DNA of 64,000 bases from Stercorarius parasiticus (taxonomy: Eukaryota > Chordata > Aves > Charadriiformes > Stercorariidae). The stretch is from assembly GCA_013396915.1 (NCBI GenBank), contig VWZL01006771.1, positions 1,567,379 to 1,631,378 on the forward strand, read 5' to 3'. Under the pieces are notes generated by a model. That model made no database searches. It saw nothing but the letters and a program-made list of their open reading frames with translations, and was not told the DNA's origin. Position numbers and translations under genes: made by a program. This document shows, piece by piece, positions 25,311 through 39,000 of the stretch (the first letter of the stretch is position 1; each line of letters opens with the position of its first letter).

Positions 25311-28300
25311 GTTTATTACTGAAATTTGAAAAAAACAGCAGTATTTCTCTGTATAAAGTAGTCTACATCAGATGTAAAGACAAGGTTTGTTTTCTAATGA
25401 ACACGGGTGAAAGAAAAATCTCTGCACTTTTCACAATATCAAGACAAGCTAGTACTCTGAGAAAATAAAAGGCTATGCTGAATATGAGCAAAGCATCATG
25501 AAGCAAATAATCATCAAAATCATAAAGTCTGTTATACTGTAGAACAAGAAGGAAGGAATGTATTTTCAGTCAAGGGTGTCTGTGCTGGTACCTTTGCATG
25601 ATTAGTTTTCATGGCCAGAAATATTTTGAGATTAGAAACAAACTGAAATCTAACTGCATCTTTTCAGTTTAGAGTTGATGATTACTTAGAATTTACTTGG
25701 GAAATTCTAATATTGTAATTGCTTATTTCAAGCAAAAAATTAATCTATAAACAAGAGATTACTTAAAAAATTCAAAAGAATTGATTTTTCAAAAATATCA
25801 TTTAATCCCAAACTATAATATGCTCCATTGCTGTAGAGGTAAAGTTTACATCAAGAGAACAAATATCGTGCTATCATTCTACAGAGTTCCTGTTACTATG
25901 GTTCTCTAAGTTTTAAAAACTTTGCAAGAGAATATATTTGCCTTCTGTGCAATATGTTTTTTAGGTACAACAAAAGCATTGCTAAGGATGATAAACTTAA
26001 CATTAAATAGTACTCTTAAGAGAGAGGATTTGAAAACTATCCCATTTGAAGTTAAGATGCAGATCTCAAGTTTTGAAAGTTCATGGAGATATATTAGAAA
26101 GTTTGGATGAGAGTTTATACTCCTCTACATTTCTCTGTCTATAACACAGCCTCTGCTCACACCATGCTGCTTCTGCAGTTGTTGGAAATCTAGTCATTTC
26201 AGCTAAATGTTCCTGGAGTACCATTCATCTCATCCTGAAGCACACGTAAAATAGGTCAGATCAATTATGTCCCATAAGTGCCTCTTTCTCTTCAATGACT
26301 ATAAATGGACCACAGAGTGACTGACTCAAATACAGACATCTGAACTGAGATGAATTCCAGACCCCACAACTAACTGCAAAAGTTTTCTCCAATAAAATGT
26401 TGTCAAAATGTTTCTTTTAGGATATTTAAACAAAAGAAAATAAGTCAAATTTTAAATATCTAATCTAATGCAGTCTAATTTCTGAGAAAGTACTAAATTG
26501 CTAGATCTGAAAAAGAATTTGTTGTATGTTATTATTTCTCCTGGTGTTTGTCAGTAGGTATAATTTCCAGTCCATCTGGGATTAGGAAATAATTGAAAAA
26601 TTGAACAGAACCCATTTTTGTTGTGATTCCCTCTAGAGGACAGATATCTACACATTTTGTCGTCTTTTGAATAGTCTGGAGCTTTTGAAAGTACATAAAA
26701 CCACACCAATTTTATTGAAACCAGCATATTCTTTGAAGACAGTTGGAAAACAGGCTTTTTTTTCCTGATATAAAAAATCAGACCATCCAGCTGATACCTC
26801 AAGAAGGAGAAGTAAAAGCTTAGAAATATCACTTCCATGACAATTCCACTCACATTCTGCTCTTACGTAAGCAAAATTAAGATTCCTTTATTTTGGTGTT
26901 TGGTTCTTTTTAAAACAAAATGAACTAACTTGTCTGAACATTCTGATCTGTATATAAATGAAAGCTGTTTGGAGACCGTCAACATGCCTTTCAATTAAAA
27001 ATGTAATTTTCAGGAGATTGAGGTTCTACAGGATACTTCTAATGAGACACTTCATTGGATAAACTGTAAAAAATTATTCCAGTTAATTGAATAAAAATAT
27101 TTAATTTGGGGTAAATTTAACGCTACAATGCATCAGGGGTTTCAAATCCCCCTTCTAAAGTGAGGAGTTGAACAAGGAAACCTGACTCAGTAACAAGACT
27201 GAGGCCTCTGGTGCACAGCAGTAGCTCAGCAATTTCCCTCCTACTCATCATGGGTATATGAAGATCTGAAGATACAATTTCCAGCATTAGGAGCAGCAAA
27301 ACCTTCTCCCTGCTCTCAGGCTGACAAACCTGGCGTTTCAGGCTGACAAAGTTCAGTGGTACCTTAAAAAAAATTTTTTTTAATGTTTCAGTACTTTGCC
27401 TCCTCCAAAAATAATCTATTTTAAAATGTTTTATTCCATTAAAACATCCTCATGTTTCATTTTTGTCCTGATACGGAGCAAAAGCAAATGTTGAAATATG
27501 AGAAGCTCCCATAAGTAAAAAATTCCAAAGGTTGAACAGATAAAATTAAAACCTCTTCAAGGAAGACTCTGTGCTGCAATTAAGGAGTGAAAGGAAAAAA
27601 AAGCATAGAGGCAGAACCATCCAAAAGTATTATTTTGTTGTTCTGTTTGCTCCTGTAAAACATAACTTTAGTATCTGTACTGCACTTAGGGTTTTAATCC
27701 AATAATCACACAAAACCAATGGCTCAAAAAGTTAAAAATAGCAGCTATACAGTATCTAATAGCCATATTGCACTTGGGAGCAATTTGAGATCTTTTGCTC
27801 GTCAAGCAAAAACTCACAATCATTGCTCAAATAACCTATATACAACAGCCAAAGAGGAGAGAAACAACAGCCACTTTCTGTCACTGTAGTAATTTTTGGT
27901 GAAGAGTTAAATGTATTTATTCTCCCGTGTGATCTTTATTTTAGAGAAAGTGATAAATATATATTTATAGGCTTATTTTAGAAGAACAAACCTGTACCGA
28001 TAGCTAGAAGATTCAAGGAACTCTTCTCTTTTAACCTGCATATTCCGGTAACTAGAAGTACTATTACAAGGAACAGAGTTGCTTCATTTTAGTTAAAATG
28101 TATCACCTTCTTCCTTTAAAGAAGCCTTCTAAAGTCACCCTTCTTTAAACTGAGTGACTTCAAGGTTACAAAATATTAATGGATCTTCCTGAAGCTGTAT
28201 TGCCTTTCTCATCAATATTATCATCTTTTGTTTGCTTGTTTCTACACCAGACTATTTTTAAGGACTTCGTTCATTTGTGAAAATAAACCAAGGCAATGAA

Positions 28301-28839
28301 AAAATGGGTTCAGCTGAGGTTACAATATCCACCGATCTGGTATAAGATCATGATACATCGGTAAAATACATGCCTACTGCACCTCTTTCTACTTTATTCA
28401 ATTACATGTTTTCTGAGTGAGGAGCTATTTTCCCTTTAAATTCAGCTTGCTTGCAATTTTATCTTCCCTCTTACACAGATGTCATGCATGATGGTGCACT
28501 TTTATTATTTGACACCCATTTGAGGAAACAAACCCAGCATTTTCTTCTGTTAATTATATACATACTTCTCTACGTGCAAAATACAGTACCCCTGATCAGT
28601 AGCTCAAAAATTCTCATAAACTGAATAGCGATGGATCTCACTAGCACCCACAATTTCTAGGAAAGGCACATGTCCTTCTAGAACAGTACTGGACCGTTGT
28701 TCTGAAATGATACAGAAGGGTAACTGGTTATTGAAAAACAAGTCTTTAAAACAAGAAATAAAACAAATCCTTGTCCTGTTCTTTTCCAATGCCAAGACAA
28801 GAAATCAGCCGCAGGGCATATCCAAATCCCACTGACATT
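25311..28839. other. AT-rich unique sequence, no gene seen
   Basis: Slightly GC-richer at 27,120-27,360, otherwise featureless to the eye. Confidence 0.5.
27317..27352 (+). repeat. Short duplication of CAGGCTGACAAA
   Basis: The 12-mer occurs twice with a 22-bp period, separated by CCTGGCGTTT. Confidence 0.6.
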
Positions 28840-29265
28840 CACAGAATCATCGAATTATGAAATCATGTTGGTTGGAAGAGACCTTTTAAGATAATCAAGT
28901 CCAACCATTAACGAAGTGCTGCCAAGTTACCACCAAACCATGTCCCTCAGCACTACATCTACATATCTTTTAAATACCTCCAGGGAAGGCGACAAAATCA
29001 CTTCCATGGGCAGTGTGTTCTGATGCTTCACAACACTTCCAGTAAAGAAATTTTCCTTATATGCAATCTAAAGACCCCCTGGCACTACTTGAAGCCACTT
29101 CCTCTTGTCCTATCACCTGTTACTTGGGAGAAGATACCAACCCCCTCCTTTCAGGCAGTTGTAGAGAGCAATAAGGTCTCCCCTGAGCCTCCATTTCTCC
29201 AGGCTAAACAATCCCAGTTCCCTCAGCCACTCCTCAAAAGACTTGTTCTCTAGACCCCTCACCAC
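28840..29265 (-). mobile_element. 5'-truncated CR1 LINE
   Basis: The 3' end is at 28,840 (ACAGAATCAT...TTGGTTGGAAGAGACC) and the element runs to ACTTGTTCTCTAGACCCCTC at about 29,265, reading CR1 on the minus strand. Landmarks include TTTTAAATACCTCCAGGGA and GATAAGGTCTCCCCT-like wording. It is moderately diverged and has no intact reading frame. Confidence 0.9.
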
Positions 29266-32200
29266 TTACTCAAAAGTCCATGTAACTTGATTTCAATAGC
29301 TTTCACGTGCCACCATACAGAACTGCTATGCAGTCTTAAATTGCTGCCTTCTGCAACAGGCAGAAGGCTGAAGTAATGGTATTACTTAGGTGGGTAGAAT
29401 GATCCGGCTCAAAAGCCTATAATACTTGAAATGTGCTTTCTGTCTGGATGTAATATCTTTCCATTCACACTTTCTGTACTGAAATTGAAAGTATAATGCA
29501 AAGGCATGGGTTTTTTTCTGCTACCAAAGTTAGTTATATACTTTCCATGGCTATGGGAACGCAGCGGGAGAACTTTATTATAGACTAGAGACTTCTGGCT
29601 GGAACAAAAGTCTAAAAAAATGCATTTAACCTAGTGTATTTTCTGCCCACAGTGGCAACAAATACTTAGCACTGTATTAGCAGTGTACTAGCAAAAATCC
29701 ACTTCATTTTGTTTCTTATAAAATATTAGTGCTTCAGGGCCTAATGAGCAAATACTAGCATAATTTTTGATTCACAAATACTGTGACTATACATTTTTTT
29801 AATTTTGAGGAAAGTTTGTGTATATCTTCGTCTAGAATTTTTGTCTGCTTCAGAATTGTTCTGTCATTAGTCAGAATATCCTCAGGGCTGCGAGTCTCAT
29901 GTCCCTGTTGGTCTATAGGGGAACACAGGCATTATTCAGGGGGATGCTATTTGTGTTTGCTCAGCTTCCTCTAGTCAAAAGTTTCCTGGGAGCAAACCAT
30001 ACAAGTGCCACATCACATTAGAACAAAATCTGTCTCTGACAACAATCAGCAGCAGTTGCTGAGGGAAAGAAGGTAAGAATGGGGCAATACGCCACGACAC
30101 TCACCTTGGTATGATCTTCCCATTTGCCAAACATCCACCACTGTCAGACAACCCTCAGATCTATCAGGCCTCATACCAGTCTGGAGATCTGATCCACCAA
30201 CAGATGTGTCACTCAGCAGATGCACAGAAAAAGGGAATCATGACTCCACTAGTATTTCAAAGCCTCATATAATGGAATGGCAAAATAATACTGTAGGCAA
30301 GATTCTTGAAAACAAAAGTCACTATCTGAAATCATCCTTTTCCTCTTTGCACCACTTGACTATTTTTTGATAATTCATTCCACAAATACCATATACGACA
30401 TTGCAAAAATTCTTACTGTAAAATCTGGAAAAGGTTCAGTCAAGAAGGACACTAAAGCTTTTTATCAAATCTGAAAAATATTACTTCACTGTTGCTAACA
30501 TCTTCCTAATAAGCCCTTTAAATTTATACACTGTCTTAAGAGAGTTCTAGGTCAAGTTAAAAAGCATAGACAACTCTTCAGAGGAATCAAGTTTATATTC
30601 AGCATGGGTAAGAATGTAACGGAAAAGGTGAACTAAAGTTTTTAGCTATTTCTATAATGACTTCTCACTTGCTGTGGTCTGTCCTACTTTCTTTCCCCTC
30701 AGCCACCCAGTAGTTTCTCTTCTGAGGAGAGAATTCTCAATTGGCTCTAAGGGAAAATTCCTAATAATTTTTTATCCTATAGCAACATACCATCTTCATG
30801 AAAAAAAAAAAAGCTTAGATTTGCAAAACATATATTTGCAGATATAAGTTTGCACCTCCTGAGATGAGACCAAGAATAAAAAGCTATTTCCAGTTTCTCA
30901 CATATGGAGAATAACTACACATAGCTAATATATGAACTGAGAAATTGCAGAGTGAATACAAAAATCATTCATGAGGCACCTGGGTATTATAACAGGGATT
31001 TATATTTATTTGCTCTGTAACTACATGATACCTGGTGTTCTCTTGCTGATCTCTAAGGTCCAGAGTTGAAGTCATTCTTCTGGGGGAGAGCTGGCAGCAT
31101 GCATACTGGGCATCATCTTTGGAAAAGGAGGAACAACCTCTTTCAGTTTTCATGCAGTTGTAAAGCATCAGTTAGTGGATTTTTGGCACCAATCTGGTTT
31201 CAGAGAAATGTTCAGTTCATTTGCATCTTCTCAAATGTAGGTTTTTACAGTCCTTCCCAGATGTCACTAGATACCTACTCATCTGAGAAGAATGAAAACC
31301 AAAGGTTCTAACTCATCCAAAAGTGGTGTACCATATCAATTTTTAAAAAGGAAATGAAACACACAAAGTATTATTATTGCAGAAAGCACTCCAAACAGCA
31401 GATTCAAGGTAATTTGAGGAATTCCTATCTAGTTTCATTTTAAAAACCCTGTTCCAATTATCTTATTTGGAAATGCAATAAATTCTTTAAGTACCCCTAA
31501 AAACATACACAGGTGACAGCACTATGCACTTTTTTATTACAGACTTTTCTAGTGTGTGACATTTTGATGTCATTAAAGCGCTCAATTACCAAAGAAATGA
31601 GTGAAATAAAAATCCTGCTTATACAAAAATTCAAGGTACGATCAAAACTGCTGTGACCTATTTTTTTCCCATGCTGAAAGCAAAAAGGATGAACAGTCCT
31701 GTTTACTAAGTGACAACAGCACTTGCCTATAGTTAGGCACATGCCTAAGTATTTGCATTGGTAATCAGAACCAAAATTAAACAGACAGACTTAATCATAG
31801 CTTTAAGGTAATAAACGATTGCAGAAACAGTTCTCCTGTGATTTATGATGTGAAAAAAATCATCACAATACCTGACATACGTTATTCACAAATGAAATGT
31901 GAATAAAAATAGATTATGAATAAATATAATGTAAAATACTGAGGAATGAACTAGAGTTAAGAAACTACATAATGACGTTAGCCTGTTTCCCCCAGATCTG
32001 CCAGTTTGCTAACTTCTTTACTTACAAAGAGTAGGAAAAAGATATGTTGTGTACTGACTCCAACATAACAGATATTATTATAGTACACTAACTTCCAGCT
32101 TGCCATATTTAAAGGCTATTTATTCCTAACCTTCCCTCTCCCCCTTTTTCTCTGTTTTTGTGTTTGCCATCATATCTGGTCTCTATCACCATTCATTTCT

Positions 32201-32723
32201 TTCATTTATACACATCTGTATAAAAAATTTCTGAAGCTTTACTTTATAAGAAAGCTATGTATTTTATCTAACATGTTCAGGAAGTGTCGTATTTGCAGTC
32301 TGTAAATGGTTTGTTTGCTGAGTCTTTTTTACAAACTGGTATTTAGTTGACATCTGCACAACTGGGAAGGACTCTCCAAAGGTTACATGGCAATGGTGAA
32401 GCTGGTCAAACAGAGTTCTGTTAGCACAGCTGATAAGAGCTGAAGGGACTGGAAGGTGGAAAAAAAATCCCAGGTATGAATGAGTCTTCACTTGATAGAA
32501 ACCACAGTATAAAGGTAGATTCTTCACCTTAAATCAGTACCCACTCTGGAGGATGAAAGCTGACCAACAATAATCTGTATCTGGGAAATTTCATTAAGCA
32601 TTCTGATAATTAGGTTAACCTGACAGTCTAGTGAAGCCAAACCAGGATTACAGGTGTAAGACTGTTATGTGATCTTTTTCTGCACCTATTTCTTTATATA
32701 ATAGTTGCTTTACTGAATGCTGT
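29266..32723. other. AT-rich unique sequence with one donor-like site
   Basis: On the minus strand CCAAG|GTGAGT occurs with the exon-side base at 30105, preceded by a short open stretch. A phrase at 31,730-31,765 (TTAGGCACATGCCTAAGTAT) looks like an old sauropsid repeat. No gene could be built. Confidence 0.4.
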
Positions 32724-33089
32724 CTAGAATAGAACACTTACTTTCTTTTCATTTGTACATGAACTTTGTCTAACACTGAGGAGTGACTCAGGTGTGGCTG
32801 GCAAACTACACAACACTATACCCTCTGTTTTCCAGGGAGTGACAATCCCAAATGAAGTAATGCTCACACCACATTTTACAGAATCAGGGTTGCACGATGA
32901 TATGCTACCAAACCACCAAAGCCCACCCTTTGGCAAAAAGAATTCTCTCAATTGAGGAGAGTTAAGCAGAGTATCTTTGTCAAAGAGCAGGAAAACATGG
33001 GCACTCCTGAGCCAAGGCCATCTTCCAGACTGCAACAGAGACAATGGAAATTTAACTAGAAAGACAATGTTCAGATATTTATCTGCCAA
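32724..33089. other. Stretch open on both strands, possible exon or chance
   Basis: The minus strand is open for 121 codons. On the plus strand, CCCTCTGTTTTCCAG (ending 32835) is a good acceptor followed by a 39-codon frame to a TGA at 32953, with hydrophilic, proline-containing sequence (GVTIPNEVML...KKNSLN). No domain is recognised on either strand. A terminal exon on the plus strand is conceivable but unsupported by other exons. Confidence 0.2.
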
Positions 33090-36000
33090 TACTCCATCTT
33101 AAATAGAGCTAAACATATTGTATAAAACCAGCTCTAAGCAAGCCCTATTCAAATATTTGTTGCCTTAAATCACCTTAAATCCAGGAACCCTGGACCTGCA
33201 ACCATTCTTATTTACACCAAACATAAAAACAACTTCAGGAAAACCGGTGAAGCTATTCATAAAAAGCTGCATTTTATATACTTCTGTTGATAACAGAGTC
33301 TCTTTGTGCAGTGGTGAACTTTCATCAGAAAGCAAGTTAGTACTATTCTAATACTGGATGGACAAAAAGAAAGATGATGAATGACAGGAAGCCCACCCTG
33401 TTCAAGGAGCATTAGGTGGCCAAACTCAGATTCTAGCAGCTTCATGCAGAGGCTTAGGTGAGGCTCATCCCCCCCTTCACGTGCACTCCTATTTAATTTA
33501 GTCTCTCCTGCATGAACCTCCCTAAACTGCAAGTTAAGAGAAAGGTGCACAACTGTGCTCCTTTTAACAGCCCGAGTAGCCACACCATCACTGGGTAGCT
33601 GATCATTTCAGAGTTCTTCACTATCTGCTAAACTATGAAAGTAGTTCCATAATCTGAAGATGATAAAGTACTGTTTGAAAATTCTCCCAAGTAATTGTTT
33701 AATTAGGAAAGTTTGACAACCGGGTGTGATCAGCTCCTTCATTCAAGCTGAACCAGACCCTTCATAAAAGCTGTGTGTTCAGCTTTCTAAAATGTCAGCC
33801 ATTTGACAGCTGTTTGTTCTCAAGCCTGTGTGCTGTGTCCATTTCCTCCTCCCTTCTCAGTTATTTACTTTCAGATTATAAACTCATTAGAGCAGGTGTT
33901 ACTCAGAGAAACAAAAGCAAATGGACAGAAAAAAAAATATCTTTGTCTTGTTGGGTGGCATAAAACCAACCAGATACAGTACTAAAACAACCTTCCCATT
34001 CCACTTTTTAAATCTTATTTGATTATAGAATTATAAATTTTATACTGTTTTAAAATGTGAGTGATTGCTCCCAAAGAACATGGTTGTTCTCTTTTTCTGC
34101 ATCTCTTAAGATGGAAATTCATCAGATAGCATGTTAACTTTGGGTTTTCCTTCAAAATTTGTGTTTTCACTATTATTACATTTATTTTGAACATGCAATT
34201 TTTGTAACTGCCCTTCATCTTTGGAAATCATCCCCTACATGTAATGTACATTGGTAAACTGTTATTATGAGCTGACCTAGTTGACCAAAATAAACTTCCA
34301 GATAGGTAGTACTAACAAGAATACTTTAACAATTGAAATTTCACTTTGTCATTGAGGAAAGAGAAAATTGCAAAATCTGATCCAAGATTTCAAGGGTGAA
34401 AAAAATCCCAGACATTTCTTAAATATAGATCAAACAAAAATCAAAAATCTAAAAGTAATACCCTGGGCTGAAGAATTCTGGGGGGGCGTTATCTCTGCCA
34501 ACTATGTCACTAACTCCAAGATGTGTTCACCTACCTAAATGCTTGATGATATTTACCTTGGTATGTTGTCTTCATTCATATGCAGCTATTTCCAGAAAGT
34601 CATGACAGATGCATAATTCCCAAATTTCCCTTTTCCCCTCCTTCTGTAAGTATGAACTGGAAGAGTCACCGGTGACTACAGCCTTCTCCAGCAAATGGAA
34701 GGAGTTGCTATAATCCACAGGGTCATACCATGAAAATAAGAAACAGTGTTTAGCTGAGAAGCTGGGATGAGAGGTGAGGCCAGGTCACAGAAGAAGGTGG
34801 GTATAATATTTTGCTAGGGTAAGGAAGGCATTGCATGGACTGCATACTGAGAATACTGAGCTGTGCTAAAATCTAGAAAGGAAAGAAGATTTTATGAGAA
34901 ATAGCTCACTGAAGATATTTGATAGCCTAATATCTATCATATCAGATATCAAACAAAGCTGAAATATAAACAGCAAGTATATGAAGTGTTCCACGCTCTA
35001 TAATAAATCATTTTGCCAAAAGAAATACACCATAATGTATACATGCTTTAAAAAATAGAATAGACATTTACATTCTTTGGTGGTGATTTATATGCGTTAA
35101 TCAAGAGTTATAATCCTTGATGCCACATTTTTAATTCAGGGCTGAAGAGTAAATAGAATTTAATGTCTAACTTACAAATCAGTTGTGTAAGAGAGGTCAG
35201 GTTAATAGGAGACTATCTTTTAGAAGGACGCAAGTCGAAGTTTCATGCCATGGAGAGCTCAGGGACAATAGTGGCATAAACTAATCCTATCCCCCAACCC
35301 AGCTCCCTGTTGCCATTTAATGGATACCAGCACTAATACCAACTCTGTTTTCACTGCTTGGGAGCAAGGTTGGTCCAGTTTTTTTGTCTCAGCCAAACCG
35401 ATACCCTTTACAACGGCAAGATCAAGTAGTCACTGGCAGGAACACCATAAACTTTTGTTATTGCCAAACATTCTGTACGGCAAAGCTGCAGCCTGATAAT
35501 AATTGAAAAAACACAGACAATTTCTTAACATACAAACTCCTCCTCAGGCATGAAGATGAGGCATGACCTTCCAGGTGAAGTAAAGTAGTTGTCTCAAACA
35601 ACTGCTCTAACTGAATTGTATTAACCAACTAAAAAAGTTGTAGAGAAAAAAACCCTTTCCTGGTGCAGAGCAGAATATTAACAAGAGAAGAGGTTATAAT
35701 ATCTTTAGCTCTTTTAGGACAGCAACAGACAGACACATAATTATCTCCTGCAGAATAATGAGAGCAGAAGGTTTCTGTGTGCCAGAAATCCAAAATATCC
35801 ATCAGTTTTTCAGCATCCAAGACTGATTTTCATAAGGTATTTTGCAGAATTTGTTGAGGTTCAAACTTGAGAGATCAATGATTAATTAGGCAGGGAGGGA
35901 GTAAAAATGGGGGGGTTACATGCATCTGGATGTTTCCTGACTTTTGTTGAACCTTGTAAGTTTATTATAATATGAAATGTGCGTTTGGTCTCAGTTGCAT

Positions 36001-39000
36001 TTTTTTCTGTGAGGACATCTGGAAGTATATCACATTTTGGGAGGCACATATATCTGTGTGCATTACCTTGTTGGCTTGTTGGCTGTGATTTCAAGCTTAT
36101 GTAACTGTCATTGCATGCTGTTAAGCTATGACTGAAAGAAAAGATCTTACACCCACTACAACCAGCTGCACTTCCCATAAAACTTCTAGTTACTGAATTT
36201 TACACATTAAAATAGCTTGTTTTATCAACATAGTAGTTTGAAGCAAAGTAGGTACGCAATGTTAAGTGCTAACTGTCCGTTCAGAGAGACTGTGCATCAA
36301 TAAACTCTGTTTAGTATTTAAGAATGTTGCACTGAAAGAAACTATAGTAAAAAACACAGTAAGAAGCAGCAATTTACTAAGCTACTTTACTTCTCAAAAG
36401 GAATAAATTCTATAAAGTTAAGCCCCTCTAATCTTTTCAGAATAAAGTTTCCTAATTTTTTGATGAGCAGAGCTGTTCTGAATGGTACACTGTTAGCGAG
36501 AGTGCTATGGTGTATTGAGGCTTTAGTTTAAGCTATTTCATTTGTCTCACCTCAATGGGGAGAGACCAGTGAATCCCTCTCCAAATGTGCTTACCTCTCC
36601 CCAACTTTACCTGAGCTTCTGATTTTTGAATAGCTAAATTGCAGTACATAGATATTTACAGCCAGATACCCACCCTAGCCTGGGAAACAGATTGAGACAA
36701 TACTAAGTGGAAAGCAATAGCTGCACTCAGGGAGACACTTATCTGACCTGTATTAGATATGTACAGTTGGGTAAAATTAATTGAAATTTATAAACTAGAT
36801 ACAGGTTAAAATGAGCCTAGAATGATTAGCTCAAATAATTACATTTAGTTAGATGAATCCCACCCCTTACATTAAGAGAAATAAATCCTTTCTATTTCCA
36901 AAGCAGTTTCTCATAGTCTACACACATTTCCTGACTCCATTTTTGCCACAGCTTTGGCCTAAATGAACGAATTAATATTTCTAATTTGTGAATCCCTTTT
37001 CCTTCTGGTCACCTCGCCTCATTTTCTCATGCCTCAAACTGGTCCATTGAACATCTCAGTTTTGCTGCTGCATTTGACTGTCTCTTCCATGAGAAAAAGT
37101 AACTCCACTCTATCTTAAAACAAAAAAGAAAAAAAGTTATAGTTTAAGTTTTAAAGTTTAAACATCTTAAAGTTTACATCTTTACAGATCATATATAACT
37201 CACTAATCCTGATCTCCAATTCCAATAATTTTACTTCTACTAAACATTTAATTTTTCATTCCCTCATTCCCAACATGCCTCTGTTCTTTGGCATCTCTTC
37301 TGATTGTTTCCCTGCAAACATGCTCTTCACCTGCTTATTCTTCATTTGCAAACATAAAACTTCAACAGTATTACTTACTGCCTTCCTAGATTTATTAATA
37401 ATGACCACGCTGAGCCTAAATAAATATACATCCAGCTCAGCATCCTGACTTTGATGGAGACTAGCAGTGCACTTTCCCTGTGGGATACTTTCCCTCCTTT
37501 GCCAATTTTATCACCAAAACCAGACTGATCTTTCCTCCAGTCTTTATTCAATGCCCTCCTAAAACTGCTTGTAAACACCAGCACAGATTTTAGCAAGACC
37601 TTATGTATGCTGATTTTGTAAGAATAACTTCAGAGATTTATCTAAATTTTAGACTACAGTGTAAGTGGGATAAGGCCAAAATATATATTGTTTCCAGGAA
37701 GCTGGAATATACACTGCCTTTTGGCTTCCACAGGAAGGAATTCTTCTTATGGATATGGGAATCACCTACATCTGAGCTCATGTTCTTATGCTCTTTTTCC
37801 AGCCAATGGAAATCTGATCAACACAGGAGACCTCAGCTCCCTGCTCATCAGTGGGCTCCGCTGCCTTCAGGGACTGCAGTTGCCCTTTCCTCACTAAGGG
37901 CAGTCTCTCCACACTGAAGTTTATAAGCATTGCTGTTCACTGTAACAAAGTACACAGGCAACTGCCTATTTCTTATTAGTGTGTCAGTATTAACCACCTT
38001 TTGCTATTTAAGCAGAACTGCCCAAATATTCCAGGATCTAACAACTAGGAGTAACCTAATTTAGATTACTGATGGCATGGTATGATGACAGTGTGGCGTG
38101 ATGAAGATTTTGGAACTGGTATTACTCCTTGATAGCAAAAAAAGAAGGAAGACAAGCAGAAATACTCTCTTTTATTTCACCAAATACAGAGAAATGTTGG
38201 GGTATACTCACACAGGAAGCAGGAATGAGCTTATATTTCCAAAAACTTGTCTGTTTTCTCTCAATCAGTAAACCAAACAAAAAGAAAAAAAAAATCTCCC
38301 TAGAAATCCCATCCTATGAACAACCTTTAGACCACCCTACAATGACTTCCTTTTACTGATACATAATTCACTTCCTGTCGATTTGAAACTTTCAACAAAA
38401 ACAAGTTAGATAGTAAAAAGATATTGTAGAACGGTCATGGCATGATGTCAAAAATATTAATGCATATTCTTACCTTTAATTCAATGGAACTAACAGATAG
38501 ACATGCCTTGATATCAAGCTACTTTCAAGTTGCTTTCTAACATACAGATTACTTAGAAACATTTCTAGAATATACAAAAATACTTTTGAGGAACGGAAGC
38601 ATACAACTTCCTACACTGAATCCTTCAAGTTCTGAGCACATAGCATTGTCTTAATTAAATTATTTTATTGATGTTTTTATTTGCTAGCATTATATCATAA
38701 ATTGCACTCCATCATCAATAATTACATCAAATCAACGTGATATCAAAATACCTGAGTGCTTATGAGAAGTTCCAAATAAATATAACTGGAAAGTCAGGCA
38801 ATTTTTTCTACTGAACAGATGGTAACATTGTAATTCCCCTACTTTCTCAGCCAGTCTGCTACAAGACTCAACCACTATTTTGACCCAAATGCTACTGAAG
38901 ACACCGGGAAGGTTGACATTGACTTTGGTGAGCTTCAGCTCAGCTCAGAATTGCTGCAAGAAGCAAAATTTCAGTCTTCATGGATCTCCAAGACAGTTGA

